Source of the DNA: Planctomycetaceae bacterium
GTDB taxonomy: Bacteria > Planctomycetota > Phycisphaerae > Phycisphaerales > SM1A02
Direction: 5' to 3'
Length of the DNA: 64,000 nucleotides
Assembly: GCA_947492385.1 (NCBI GenBank)
Contig: CANLMX010000005.1
Location: 1-64,000 of the forward strand
Position numbers and translations under genes: made by a program
Notes under the pieces: generated by a model
What the model saw: the letters and a program-made list of their open reading frames with translations, nothing else
What the model was told of the DNA's origin: nothing
Database searches by the model: none
In this document: positions 24,486-34,691 of the stretch, one piece after another
Numbering within the stretch: the stretch's first letter is position 1
Layout of the letters: every line of letters begins with the position of its first letter

Positions 24486-25688
24486 ATGGCGCTGAGCCCG
24501 ATTCCCGAGATCCTGGACGACCTCCGCGCCGGCCGCGTGATCGTGCTCGTCGACGACGAGGACCGCGAGAACGAGGGCGACTTCGTCGTCGCGGCGGAGT
24601 TCGTCACGCCCGAGATGGTGAACTTCCTGACCCGGGTCGGCGGCGGGTACCTCTGCGTGAGCCTGGATTCCGAGACGTGCGATCGGCTCGACCTGCATGC
24701 GCAGACCACGTCGAACACCAGCGTGCGCGGCACACCGTTCACGGTGAGCGTCGACGGGCATCCCCGCCATGGCGTCGGAACCGGGATCAGTGCGCGCGAT
24801 CGCGCGAAGACCATCCAGATGCTGATCGATCCGGCGATCCGGGCGGACGACTTCGTGCGTCCCGGCCACATCAATCCGTTGCGCGCGCGCGATGGGGGCG
24901 TGCTCGTGCGCACCGGGCAGACGGAGGGAAGCGTCGACCTCTGCCGGCTCGCGGGACTGCGGCCCGCGGCCGCGATCATCGAGATCGTGCGGCCCGACGG
25001 CGAGATGGCGCGCATGCCCGACCTCGAGCGGATCTGCAGCGAGCACGGCCTGCGCATGTGCAGCGTCGAGCAGGTCATCCGGCACCGGCTCGACGAGGAG
25101 GGGCTGATCCGCCGGATCGAGCCCGTGCACGGCTCGCGCGTGCGCACCCCCGAGGGCGAGTTCACGCTGTTCGCATGGGAGAGCGAGGTCGACGCGCTTC
25201 CGCACTTCGCGCTCACGATGGGCGGAATCGGCGGGCTCGACGCACGGGGCGCGGTCGTGCAGCATGACGCACCCGCGCTGGTCCGCATGCACCGGCGCGA
25301 GATCCTCGGAGACGTGTTCGGGATCGCGCTCGGCGGCGGTGACCTTGCGGGCCAGCACGTGGTCCGTTCGAGCCTGCGGCTGATCGCGCAGGCGGGCGCG
25401 GGGGCGCTCGTGTACCTGCGGACCGAGGGTGCCGGGGACGACCTGCCCGGGCGGCTTGCGCGCATCCGCCGTCCCGGCCGTGACGACGTCAATGCGCCCG
25501 ACCTGACCCGGGTGGACGGCCTGGGTGCGGGTGCGCAGCCGATGGATGCACGGTTGTTCGGGGTCGGAGGTCGCATCCTGCGCGATCTCGGCCTTTCGCG
25601 CCTGCGCCTCCTGACCAATCACCCGAAGCCCATGCCCGGGCTGCACGGGTTCGGGCTCGACATCGTCGAGCACGTGCCGTTCGCCTGA
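24486..25688 (+). CDS. ribBA: RibBA-type protein: DHBP synthase domain plus degenerate GTP cyclohydrolase II domain
   Basis: 400 residues. The first half (about 1-205) is 3,4-dihydroxy-2-butanone-4-phosphate synthase of riboflavin synthesis: VDDEDRENEGDFVVAAE and RPGHINPLRARDGG are intact. The metal-binding GHTEA of E. coli RibB reads GQTEG here (His to Gln). The second half aligns with GTP cyclohydrolase II by its end (RLLTNHPKPMPGLHGFGLDIVE) but lacks the zinc cysteines: HSEC reads HRRE and RCDCG is missing. The RQEGRGIGL loop is altered as well. It is therefore unlikely to open GTP; the domain may be structural. A true ribA must exist elsewhere if the cell makes riboflavin. Confidence 0.85.
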   Translation: MALSPIPEILDDLRAGRVIVLVDDEDRENEGDFVVAAEFVTPEMVNFLTRVGGGYLCVSLDSETCDRLDLHAQTTSNTSVRGTPFTVSVDGHPRHGVGTGISARDRAKTIQMLIDPAIRADDFVRPGHINPLRARDGGVLVRTGQTEGSVDLCRLAGLRPAAAIIEIVRPDGEMARMPDLERICSEHGLRMCSVEQVIRHRLDEEGLIRRIEPVHGSRVRTPEGEFTLFAWESEVDALPHFALTMGGIGGLDARGAVVQHDAPALVRMHRREILGDVFGIALGGGDLAGQHVVRSSLRLIAQAGAGALVYLRTEGAGDDLPGRLARIRRPGRDDVNAPDLTRVDGLGAGAQPMDARLFGVGGRILRDLGLSRLRLLTNHPKPMPGLHGFGLDIVEHVPFA

Positions 25689-25702
25689 GCGGCATGCGCG
25701 CG

Positions 25703-25708
25703 TATCGT
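25703..25708 (+). promoter_or_regulatory. -10 element TATCGT for the LolA-like gene
   Basis: TATCGT, 6-nt spacer TGGGGC, then ATG; 15 nt after the ribBA stop. Confidence 0.5.
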
Positions 25709-25714
25709 TGGGGC

Positions 25715-26629
25715 ATGGATGCATGCGCGGTGATCGCGGTGGCTGCGGTGTTCGCGGGATGCGCCGCGGTCCCGCCTGCGGAGCCGACCGGCGCGGGCGG
25801 CACGGCGGGTGACGCATCGCCCGAAGCCGCACCGCAGCTCGCCGAGCGAGGCGGGCTGCGCTTCGCCGACGCCGCGGCCCTGCTCGAGGCCGTCGAGGGC
25901 GTGGCCGCCGGCATGCGCGACTTCCGCAGTGCGGTGACGGTCGAGACGACCGACGACGTGACGGGCGACACCGAGCGGCGCATGGGACAGGTGGTGCTGG
26001 TGCAGGACACGGGCAAGCCCGAGACCCGCCGCTTCGCGGTGGTGCTCGAGAAGTTCATCGACGGCAGCGGACGTGCCGACGACCGGCCCGTGCGCTACGT
26101 CTACGCGGACGGGTGGCTGACCGAGGCCGATTTCCGCGAACGGACGCTGGTGCGTCGGCAGCTGGCGCGGCCCGGCGAGCGCTATGACCCGCTCAAGCCG
26201 GGCGAGGGCCCGGTGCCGCTGCCGATCGGGCAACGGCGCGAGGACGTGATGCGCCGGTTCGAGGCCTCGCTGGCCGACTCGCCCGAGTCCGCCTCGCTGA
26301 AGCGCGTGACCGAACCCATGGTGGGGCTGCGGCTGCGCCCGCGCCCCGGCATGGCGGACCGTGACCTCGTCGAGGCCACGGTCTGGTACGACGCGCAGTC
26401 GCTGGTTCCGCGCGGCGTCGAGGCGCGCCGTCGCAACGGTCGCACGACCGTGATCCTGCGCAACGCGGAGGTGAACGGCGGACTCGACGAGCCGCAGCGT
26501 GCGCTGCTCTCGCTGGCGACGGGCGCGACCGAGGGCTGGCGGGTCGATGAGCGTCCGATGCCGGCGGAGCCCGTGCGCACGCCGGATCCGGCGCCTTCCC
26601 CCGGCCCCGTGCCGGAGCGCGCGCCGTGA
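25715..26629 (+). CDS. LolA/RseB-like lipoprotein
   Basis: 304 residues. Lipobox FAGC near residue 15 marks a lipoprotein. The body (about 45-275) has the alternating strands and charged repeats expected of the LolA/LppX/RseB beta-half-barrel: an N-terminal helix (AALLEAVEGVAAGMRDFRSAVTV), RRFAVVLEKFIDG, VRYVYADGWLTEADF, and a late VEATVWYDAQSLVPRGVEA strand pair. The tail is Pro-rich. The assignment to this fold is from pattern only. The next gene starts within its stop codon, so the two are co-translated. Confidence 0.65.
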   Translation: MDACAVIAVAAVFAGCAAVPPAEPTGAGGTAGDASPEAAPQLAERGGLRFADAAALLEAVEGVAAGMRDFRSAVTVETTDDVTGDTERRMGQVVLVQDTGKPETRRFAVVLEKFIDGSGRADDRPVRYVYADGWLTEADFRERTLVRRQLARPGERYDPLKPGEGPVPLPIGQRREDVMRRFEASLADSPESASLKRVTEPMVGLRLRPRPGMADRDLVEATVWYDAQSLVPRGVEARRRNGRTTVILRNAEVNGGLDEPQRALLSLATGATEGWRVDERPMPAEPVRTPDPAPSPGPVPERAP

Positions 26630-29223
26630 GCGGGCGCCGAGCGGTCCCCGCGAAGGCCGTGGTTGCCATGGTCTCGTTGCTCGGGTTCGCCGCGAGCGCG
26701 CTCGCCCAGGCCGTGCCCGCCCAGCTCGAACTTTCGCCCGCCGTGCGTGGTGCACTGCAGAGCGCTGCGCTCTCCGACCCCGAGCGCGCAGCGCTGCGCC
26801 TGAGGCACGGCACGTACGACGACGGGGACCTGGTGTCGGCCGACGATCGTGCGCGCGCGGCGCTGTCACGCTGGGACCTCCGCTCGGCCGCGCTCGCGGA
26901 CCCGGGCGCGGCGGCCGAACTGCGTGCCGAGGCTGCGGTACGCGCAGGTGAGCCCGAGGCTGCGCTCGCAATGCTGGCCGAGCCTTCCGGCGCGCGCGGG
27001 TGGCTCGTGCGCGCCGCGGCGCTCGATGCGCTTGGGCGCCCGGCCGAATCGATCGAGGCCGCGCGCCGCGCGAAGTCCATGGGCGAGGATCCGGGGGCCA
27101 CCCGCGACGCGCGCATGGACGCCGTCGAGGCGACCGCGCTCCTCGCGCGGCTCGAGGGCCGCCCGGCACGCGACTGGCAGGCGATGCTCGACGCGCTGGG
27201 GGCGTTGCGCGACGCCGACCCGCTCGACCCGCGGCCCCGGCTCCTCGAGGGCCGGCTCCTCTTCGAGAAGGAGCGCTTCGGCGATGCGGTGGCCGCGCTG
27301 CGCGAGGCGCTCGGCCGCGATCTCCGTTCCTCGGAGGCGGTGTTCCTGCTCGGGCGCGTGGCCGTGCAGACGTTCGACCTCGCGGGAGCGCGTTCGGCGG
27401 CCGGGCTGCTCCGTGCCATGCAGGCCGACCATCCGCTTGCGTCGCTCGTCGAGGCGGAGGCCGCGCTCCAGGAGCGCGCGCCTGCGGACGCGGTGGCCGC
27501 CCTCGATCCACTGATCGCACGGTTTCCGGGGCAGCGCGCCGCCCTCTCGCTTCGTGCCGCGGCGGACGGCATGCGATTCGACGATGCGGCGATGGACGCG
27601 AGGCTGCGCGCCCTCGACGCGATCATGCCCGGTTCGCCGGTCGCGCATCACGAGTGCGGTCGCTTCCTGGCGATGGCTAGGCAGTATGCGGCGGCGGCAG
27701 CGGCCCTCGGCGAGGCGGCGCGGCGTGCGCCCGGCTGGAGCGTGCCCGTCGTCGAGCTGGGGCTCCTCGAGATGCAGTCCGGCCGCGATGCGGAGGCGCT
27801 CGCCGCGCTGCGTCGTGCTGCCGAGCTCGATCCGTTCGATCGGCGTGCGCGGCACAGCCTGACGCTCGCCGAGGACCTGGCGTCGTGGAAGCGGTTCGAC
27901 GGGGCGCATTTCGCGGTCCGGTGCCGTCCGGGCATCGACGAGGCGCTCGCGGCCTGGATGCCGCAGGTGCTGGACGCCATGCATGGCGACGTGGTCGCGT
28001 GGCTCGGTCACGTCCCGGAAGGCCGGACGGTCATCGAGCTCCACCCCGACCACAAGAGCTTCGCCGTGCGCATCACGGGCATGCCGTCAGTGCACACGAT
28101 GGCGGCCAGCACGGGACCCCTGATCGCGCTCGAGGCGCCCCGCGAGGGCGCGCCGCAGCTTCATCTCGGCCGATTCGACTGGCAGGCGGTGCTTCGCCAC
28201 GAGTACGTGCACACTGTGACGCTCGACCAGACGCGCAACCGCATCCCGCACTGGTTCACCGAGGCGCTCGCCGTGCGGCTCGAGGGCAAGCCGCGCTCGT
28301 TCGAGTCCGTGCAGGTGCTTGCGCGGGCGTTCCTGCAGGACGAGCTCTTCGACCTCGACGAGATCAACCTCGCGTTCGTGCGCCCGAAGCGCCGCGACGA
28401 CCGGCAGCAGGCATATGCGCAGGGCGCCTGGATGGTCGAGTTCATCGAGCGCGAGTGGGGGCGCGATGCGCTGCACCGGATGCTCGCGCTGTACCGCGAC
28501 GGCGTGCCCGAGCAGGCCGCCTTCGATCGGGTCCTGGGTGTCGGGCGCGACGAATTCACGCGCCGGTTCGAGGCCCACGCGGAGCGCGACCTTGCGGGCT
28601 GGGGCATGCTCGCCGAACCGACGATGGCGGAGTTCAGCGACGAGGTGCGTGCGGAGACCGGTGCCGGCCCCGGACCCGTGCCGCTCGACGATGCACGGAT
28701 CGAGGCGCTGCTTGTGCGGCACCCGAACCATCCGGACCTGCTCGAAGTCGCGATCCGCCGCGCGCTGAAGGGCGGGGTGGCACCCGATGCCGCGACCATG
28801 GACAGGCTCCGCGCCTATGCGGCCGCACGGCCGGTCGATCCATGGCCGCACCGCGAACTTGCACGCGCCGCGCTCGCCGCGAACGACGCCGCAGGGGCGA
28901 TCCCGCACCTTGAGTTCGTCGACGAGCGGACCGACGACGATCCTTCGATCGCGCTCGAGCTGGCCCGGCTCGAGCGCGCACGGGGGAATCGCGTGCGCGC
29001 GCTCGAGCACGCGACGAAGGCCGCGCGCATCGACGCGTATTCCGCATCCACGCGGGAGTTCGTGGCCGCGCTCGCGGTGGAGGCCGGGAACCTCGACGCG
29101 GCGCGCATGCACGTGGTGGCCCTCGGGGCGCTCGAACCGGGCGAGGAACGCCATCTCAAGCGCTTGGAGCGCCTGGACGCCATGATTTCCGCCCGTTCCG
29201 GGCCGGCGAATGCACCGCAGTGA
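26626..29223 (+). CDS. Exported TPR protein with MA-clan (HExxH) peptidase domain
   Basis: 865 residues starting at GTG, which overlaps the upstream TGA. Residues 1-28 are a signal peptide (ALAQA). Helical TPR-like repeats fill about 50-440 and return after about 690 (LVRHPNHPDLLEVAIRRAL; VDERTDDDPSIALELARLERARG). Between them is a gluzincin peptidase with HEYVH at residues 525-529 and the distal Glu in HWFTEALAVRL, about 17 residues later. It presumably cuts peptides in the periplasm while the repeats bind partners. The coupled LolA-like lipoprotein suggests a common envelope task. Its substrate cannot be read from the sequence. Confidence 0.82.
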   Translation: MSGRRAVPAKAVVAMVSLLGFAASALAQAVPAQLELSPAVRGALQSAALSDPERAALRLRHGTYDDGDLVSADDRARAALSRWDLRSAALADPGAAAELRAEAAVRAGEPEAALAMLAEPSGARGWLVRAAALDALGRPAESIEAARRAKSMGEDPGATRDARMDAVEATALLARLEGRPARDWQAMLDALGALRDADPLDPRPRLLEGRLLFEKERFGDAVAALREALGRDLRSSEAVFLLGRVAVQTFDLAGARSAAGLLRAMQADHPLASLVEAEAALQERAPADAVAALDPLIARFPGQRAALSLRAAADGMRFDDAAMDARLRALDAIMPGSPVAHHECGRFLAMARQYAAAAAALGEAARRAPGWSVPVVELGLLEMQSGRDAEALAALRRAAELDPFDRRARHSLTLAEDLASWKRFDGAHFAVRCRPGIDEALAAWMPQVLDAMHGDVVAWLGHVPEGRTVIELHPDHKSFAVRITGMPSVHTMAASTGPLIALEAPREGAPQLHLGRFDWQAVLRHEYVHTVTLDQTRNRIPHWFTEALAVRLEGKPRSFESVQVLARAFLQDELFDLDEINLAFVRPKRRDDRQQAYAQGAWMVEFIEREWGRDALHRMLALYRDGVPEQAAFDRVLGVGRDEFTRRFEAHAERDLAGWGMLAEPTMAEFSDEVRAETGAGPGPVPLDDARIEALLVRHPNHPDLLEVAIRRALKGGVAPDAATMDRLRAYAAARPVDPWPHRELARAALAANDAAGAIPHLEFVDERTDDDPSIALELARLERARGNRVRALEHATKAARIDAYSASTREFVAALAVEAGNLDAARMHVVALGALEPGEERHLKRLERLDAMISARSGPANAPQ

Positions 29224-29248
29224 TCGTGGCGCCGGCGCAGACCGGTGC

Positions 29249-29254
29249 TAGATT
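29249..29254 (+). promoter_or_regulatory. -10 element TAGATT for the 29263 dockerin gene
   Basis: TAGATT, 8-nt spacer TCCGTTCG, then ATG. Confidence 0.45.
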
Positions 29255-29262
29255 TCCGTTCG

Positions 29263-30333
29263 ATGATCCCCTCGCCAGGCAGGTCCCAGGTGCGTGCATG
29301 CATGCCCCACGCGGCGGCGGCGTTCGCGTTCGCCCTGCACGGTACCGCGTCCGCGGCATCGGAGCGGTACGCGTGCACGGTGTCGCCGACGAGCACGTTC
29401 AGCCAGTCGACGCTCATCGCGCTTCCGCTCGCCGGGACCTGGATCGGCAATTACGACGCCACCGCGAATCCCGGCGGCACGCGCACGGTCCCAGGGCTCT
29501 TCGGCGGCAGCGGCAACAACGCGATCCCGTTCACTTCGACGGTGAAGCCGGGCGTCGGCATCACCGACGCGAATCCGTCGGGCTCGTTCGCGCTCGTGGT
29601 CGACCGCGCCGCGGGCACGTGCGCCGTCGAGGGCCTGTCGATCGACGTGCTGAATGGCGAGACGGGGACGGTCACGACCGACCTCGTCGTCTCGTTCTCC
29701 ACGTTCCGCACCTTCGCGCCGAACTCGACGTTCATCGGAGTGAGCAACTTCACCGTCCCGCTCGAGGCCGGCGCGCTCGCCGATGCCAGCGCCTCGCAGT
29801 CGGGCGCCGCCGTCGGCACCGTCACGGCGAATCCGGACGGCACGTGGGCGTTCGCGGTCTCGGTTCCTGTGACGTTCTCCGTGGCGGGCACCTCGATGGG
29901 CCAGCCGTTCACGAGCGACACTCCGGGGGCCCTGGTCCTGGGCGGAACGCTCGCGTTCGGGCCGGGCGGCGTGTCGTTGGGCGCCACGGGATCCGTCAAC
30001 GAGTCCGTGGCGGTCGACGCACCTCCGCCGATCGTCAACCAGCCGTTCCCGCTCCCGACCATCCTTCCTCCGGGAAGCACCGCGAACGTGCTGATGAGCG
30101 GCACGTTCTCGGCCGGAACCGCGACGACCGTGGCGTCGGCCTCGCTTGCGGCGACCGGACCGCTCGTGCTGCGGCCGGGGGACCTGAATGCCGACGGGAC
30201 GGTCAATGGCCTCGACCTGGGGATCCTGCTTGGTTCATGGGGTCCGGTGGGACCCGGGAACCCGGCCGACATCAACGGCGACGGCACGGTGAACGGGCTC
30301 GACCTCGGGGTGCTGCTCGGCAACTGGGGCTGA
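29263..30333 (+). CDS. Secreted protein with C-terminal dockerin-like repeats
   Basis: 356 residues. After a signal peptide (about 1-31, ending ASA) comes a Thr/Ser/Gly-rich beta region of about 275 residues without a recognised family. The last 50 residues are two calcium-loop/helix repeats of dockerin type I: DLNADGTVNGLDLGILLGSW and DINGDGTVNGLDLGVLLGNW. Such pairs bind Ca2+ and, in cellulosomes, cohesin; no cohesin gene is present here. An ATG at 29263 and a GTG at 29245 are in frame; the ATG is preferred because the hexamer lies between them. It ends 5 nt from the convergent dehydratase gene. Confidence 0.8.
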   Translation: MIPSPGRSQVRACMPHAAAAFAFALHGTASAASERYACTVSPTSTFSQSTLIALPLAGTWIGNYDATANPGGTRTVPGLFGGSGNNAIPFTSTVKPGVGITDANPSGSFALVVDRAAGTCAVEGLSIDVLNGETGTVTTDLVVSFSTFRTFAPNSTFIGVSNFTVPLEAGALADASASQSGAAVGTVTANPDGTWAFAVSVPVTFSVAGTSMGQPFTSDTPGALVLGGTLAFGPGGVSLGATGSVNESVAVDAPPPIVNQPFPLPTILPPGSTANVLMSGTFSAGTATTVASASLAATGPLVLRPGDLNADGTVNGLDLGILLGSWGPVGPGNPADINGDGTVNGLDLGVLLGNWG

Positions 30334-30338
30334 CGCGC

Positions 30339-31310
30339 TCAGCCGTGCGTGCACCACGGGAGCGACGCGAGGTCGACGTTGCCGCCGCAGAGGACGACGG
30401 CCGCGGGCCGCGCGCGGTCGCCGCCGCAGCGGTCGGCAAGCAGCGCAGCGATGCCCACGGCGGCGCTCGGCTCGATGACGACGCGCATCTCCTCGAACGC
30501 GAAGCGCATCGCCGCCACGATCTGGCCCTCCGTGACGGTGACGACGTCGTCGACGAGGTCGCGCAGGAGCGGGAACGTCAGTTCACCGAGCGGCGCGCGC
30601 AATCCATCGGCAATCGAGACGGGCGGATGCTGCGGCGCGATGCGCCCGGACCGGAACGACTCCGCGGCATCGCCGGCGAGTTCGGGTTCGGCGCCGACGA
30701 TCCTCACGCCTGGGCACGCATCGCGCAACGCCACCGCGATCCCGCCGATCAGGCCGCCTCCGCCCACAGGCACCACGACGGTCCCGGCGTCCGGAAGCTG
30801 TCCGGCGATCTCGAGGCCAACCGTGCCCTGGCCGGCGATGGTCCACGGATGATCGTATGGCGGGACGACGAACGCACCGGTCCGGCGTGCGATCTCGTCG
30901 CACGCCGCGGCGCGCTCGGCCGCCGTGTTCCCGCACGCGTGCACCGCGGCGCCGGCCGCTTCGACCGCCGCGCGCTTGATGGGCGATGCGTTCATCGGCA
31001 TCACGACATGCGCGGGGATCCCGCGGTTCGCTGCCGCCGTGGCAAGTGCGAGCGCATGGTTGCCCGAGCTGTGCGTCACGACGCCGTGCGCGGCCGCAGC
31101 GGCATCGAGTAGGCGAACGGCGTTCGATGCACCGCGGATCTTGAAGCTTCCCGTCCGCTGCATCGACTCGCACTTGACGGCGGCGGGGCGACCCGCAGCG
31201 TCCGAAAGTGCCCGGCTTCCGAAGGCCGGCGTCAGGAACACGGCCCCGGCGATCCGGGCCGCGGCCGCGCGGACGTCGTCTGCCGATACACAGTGCCGGC
31301 GGTCGTGCAT
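30339..31310 (-). CDS. Threonine/serine dehydratase or serine racemase, PLP-dependent
   Basis: 323 residues of the fold type II PLP family. The PLP lysine is in TGSFKIRGASNA, the Asn-loop is SSGNHALALA, and the phosphate-binding glycine loop is VPVGGGGLIGG. There is no C-terminal ACT regulatory domain, so it matches catabolic dehydratases and serine racemases, not allosteric IlvA. A GGGAGGG ribosome site lies a few nt before the ATG. It follows the tandem Lrp regulator by 17 nt on the same strand, so the regulator probably controls this amino-acid breakdown step. Confidence 0.87.
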   Translation of the reverse strand: MHDRRHCVSADDVRAAAARIAGAVFLTPAFGSRALSDAAGRPAAVKCESMQRTGSFKIRGASNAVRLLDAAAAAHGVVTHSSGNHALALATAAANRGIPAHVVMPMNASPIKRAAVEAAGAAVHACGNTAAERAAACDEIARRTGAFVVPPYDHPWTIAGQGTVGLEIAGQLPDAGTVVVPVGGGGLIGGIAVALRDACPGVRIVGAEPELAGDAAESFRSGRIAPQHPPVSIADGLRAPLGELTFPLLRDLVDDVVTVTEGQIVAAMRFAFEEMRVVIEPSAAVGIAALLADRCGGDRARPAAVVLCGGNVDLASLPWCTHG

Positions 31311-31327
31311 CGAGCCCTCCCGGGTGC

Positions 31328-32266
31328 TCAGCCCCAGACGAAGCTCTGGCGGTGCAGCTTGCGGTGCACGGTGGTCTGGTCGGTCAGCACACCCTCGGTG
31401 CGGAGGATCCGTGCGCGCAGGTCATCGAAGTGGGCGCCGTCGCGCACGTTGAATTCGAAGGCCACCGGGTGCGATCCCGTCATGATGCTGAGGAAGTCGA
31501 CCTCGGGGAACGCGGAGAGCGACGCGACCACCTCGCGGGCGGGCCGCGCGACCTGCAGCGTCATGAGACCGCTCAGGTTGAGGCCGATGCGCGTCGGGTC
31601 GGGCAGCGTGAGCACCCGCAGGATGCGATCGGCTGAGAGCTTGCGGAACCGGTCGGCGGCGCTGGTGGCCGAGATGCCGGTGTTGTTGGCGATCTCGGTG
31701 AACGACATCCGGCCGTCCGCCTGCACCTGCTTGATGATCTGCCGATCAGTGGCGTCGATCTCGCGCGGTGCGTGCAGCGCGTGGCTGGGTTCGACCCCGC
31801 GCGTCGCGTCGGCGAACTCGAGCACCGTGCGCGTCTCGGCCAGGTGGACGTTGGGGTGCGCCAACACCGCCTCGTCCAGGATCGACGCGACCGTGGGCGA
31901 ATTGGGTGCGACTCCGTACAGGACGAGATCCCATGCGCCGAAGCCAGCGCTGATGAACGAGAATGCGGGATGCCTGCACATGTCCGCGGCGACCGAGTCC
32001 ACGTCGCCGCGCACGCGGATGTAGGTCGCGAACTGCACCGAGAGGCCCAGGTACTCGGGAGGCACGAAGCCGATGATCCGCACCGAGCGCTCCTCGATGA
32101 GCCTCGCGAGGCGCCGGCTGACGTTCGCCTCCGACAGCCCGGTGCGCTGGGCGAGGTCGCGGCCGGAGGCGCGGCCGTCCGACAGCAGCATCTGGACGAG
32201 CTTGACGTCGGCGTCGTCGAGGGGAGGGAGCGAAGGATCCGAGTAGCGAGGGGGGCTTCGAAGCAT
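31328..32266 (-). CDS. Tandem Lrp/AsnC family transcriptional regulator
   Basis: 312 residues made of two Lrp units in one chain. The first helix-turn-helix is at about 17-62 (LDDADVKLVQMLLSDGRASGRDLAQRTGLSEANVSRRL), with a ligand-binding RAM domain to about 155. The second begins at about 166 (DATDRQIIKQVQADGRMSFTEIANNTG), with its own RAM domain to the end. Ordinary Lrp proteins are half this size. It lies directly upstream of the dehydratase gene. The 434-nt upstream region has inverted repeats that could be its sites. The ATG at 32266 has no evident ribosome site; the frame is open further up without family similarity. Confidence 0.85.
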   Translation of the reverse strand: MLRSPPRYSDPSLPPLDDADVKLVQMLLSDGRASGRDLAQRTGLSEANVSRRLARLIEERSVRIIGFVPPEYLGLSVQFATYIRVRGDVDSVAADMCRHPAFSFISAGFGAWDLVLYGVAPNSPTVASILDEAVLAHPNVHLAETRTVLEFADATRGVEPSHALHAPREIDATDRQIIKQVQADGRMSFTEIANNTGISATSAADRFRKLSADRILRVLTLPDPTRIGLNLSGLMTLQVARPAREVVASLSAFPEVDFLSIMTGSHPVAFEFNVRDGAHFDDLRARILRTEGVLTDQTTVHRKLHRQSFVWG

Positions 32267-32443
32267 CGTGGTGGGTGCAGCCGATCCGAACCGTGACTGA
32301 TGCTCGTTCCACCGCGGTGACGGTGGGCGCACCAACCCCCCGGAAAGGAGTGGCCCGCGCGGCCTGGCGCGCGGCTTCAGGCGATCCACACTGGCTGACG
32401 CCGGCATGGTGGCCGCCTGGTTGTTTCCCCGGATCACACCCGT

Positions 32444-32471
32444 GTCACCCGATAAACCACCATCGGGTGAC
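32444..32471. repeat. Perfect inverted repeat, possible operator
   Basis: Arms GTCACCCGAT and ATCGGGTGAC (10 bp, perfect) around AAACCACC. A second overlapping repeat GGTGA/TCACC extends to 32481. It lies about 180-205 nt before the Lrp gene start. Confidence 0.6.
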
Positions 32472-32489
32472 GCACATCACCTTCGCTTG

Positions 32490-32511
32490 ACCACGGTGGA
32501 AACTCCGTGGT
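32490..32511. repeat. Second inverted repeat with the same loop length
   Basis: Arms ACCACGG and CCGTGGT (7 bp) around an 8-nt loop TGGAAACT, 18 nt beyond the first repeat. A regulator dimer or an RNA hairpin could use it. Confidence 0.45.
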
Positions 32512-32686
32512 TCCCGGCAGCGGGTCGAAGGAACACGTGCGGAGATACTATCGGGCACCGAAACCCGCACCTTGAGTTCGCCGATTCCGCGGCGTTTCTG
32601 CAAGTTTCGGGGTCAGAGGCGGGGAGTTTGCCGCATTGCACCGTCCGGTGGCATGTTCCGTGGCAGACCGTCGGGACCCGCCCCCC

Positions 32687-32692
32687 TAGAAT
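32687..32692 (+). promoter_or_regulatory. -10 element TAGAAT for thiC leader
   Basis: TAGAAT places the transcript start near 32699, just before the first paired base of the riboswitch at 32701. No clear -35. Confidence 0.55.
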
Positions 32693-32700
32693 CGGAAATA

Positions 32701-32785
32701 TCGCTCGGGGCGCGTCGTGCATTTCGCACGCCGCTGAGATGCACCCGTGGAACCTGACCCGGTTCGTACCGGCGTAGGGAAGCGA
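32701..32785 (+). ncRNA. TPP riboswitch (THI element)
   Basis: The conserved core is nearly complete: GCTGAGATGCACCCGTGGAA, then CCTGACCCGGTTCGTACCGG and CGTAGGGAAGCGA. The closing stem P1 pairs TCGCT (32701-32705) with AGCGA (32781-32785). A variable stem with GTGC/GCAC sits between the GGGGCGC and GCTGAGA strands. It should bind thiamine pyrophosphate and reduce thiC expression. The aptamer ends only 10 nt before the ATG and there is no terminator hairpin, so control is likely by blocking translation initiation. Confidence 0.95.
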
Positions 32786-32795
32786 ACACCATCCC

Positions 32796-34667
<1,872 letters not shown>

Positions 34668-34691
34668 ACCGGAGGGCCGACGCCCCCGCCC

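Larger units (their letters stand above)
32267..32686. other. Long intergenic region between Lrp and thiC
   Basis: No protein gene is supported here. It is less GC-rich than its neighbours and carries two inverted repeats (32444-32471 and 32490-32511). A -10-like TACTAT at 32546-32551 on the plus strand has no start codon after it at the usual distance, so it could start a longer thiC leader or a small RNA. The minus-strand promoter for the Lrp gene could not be located. Confidence 0.5.
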
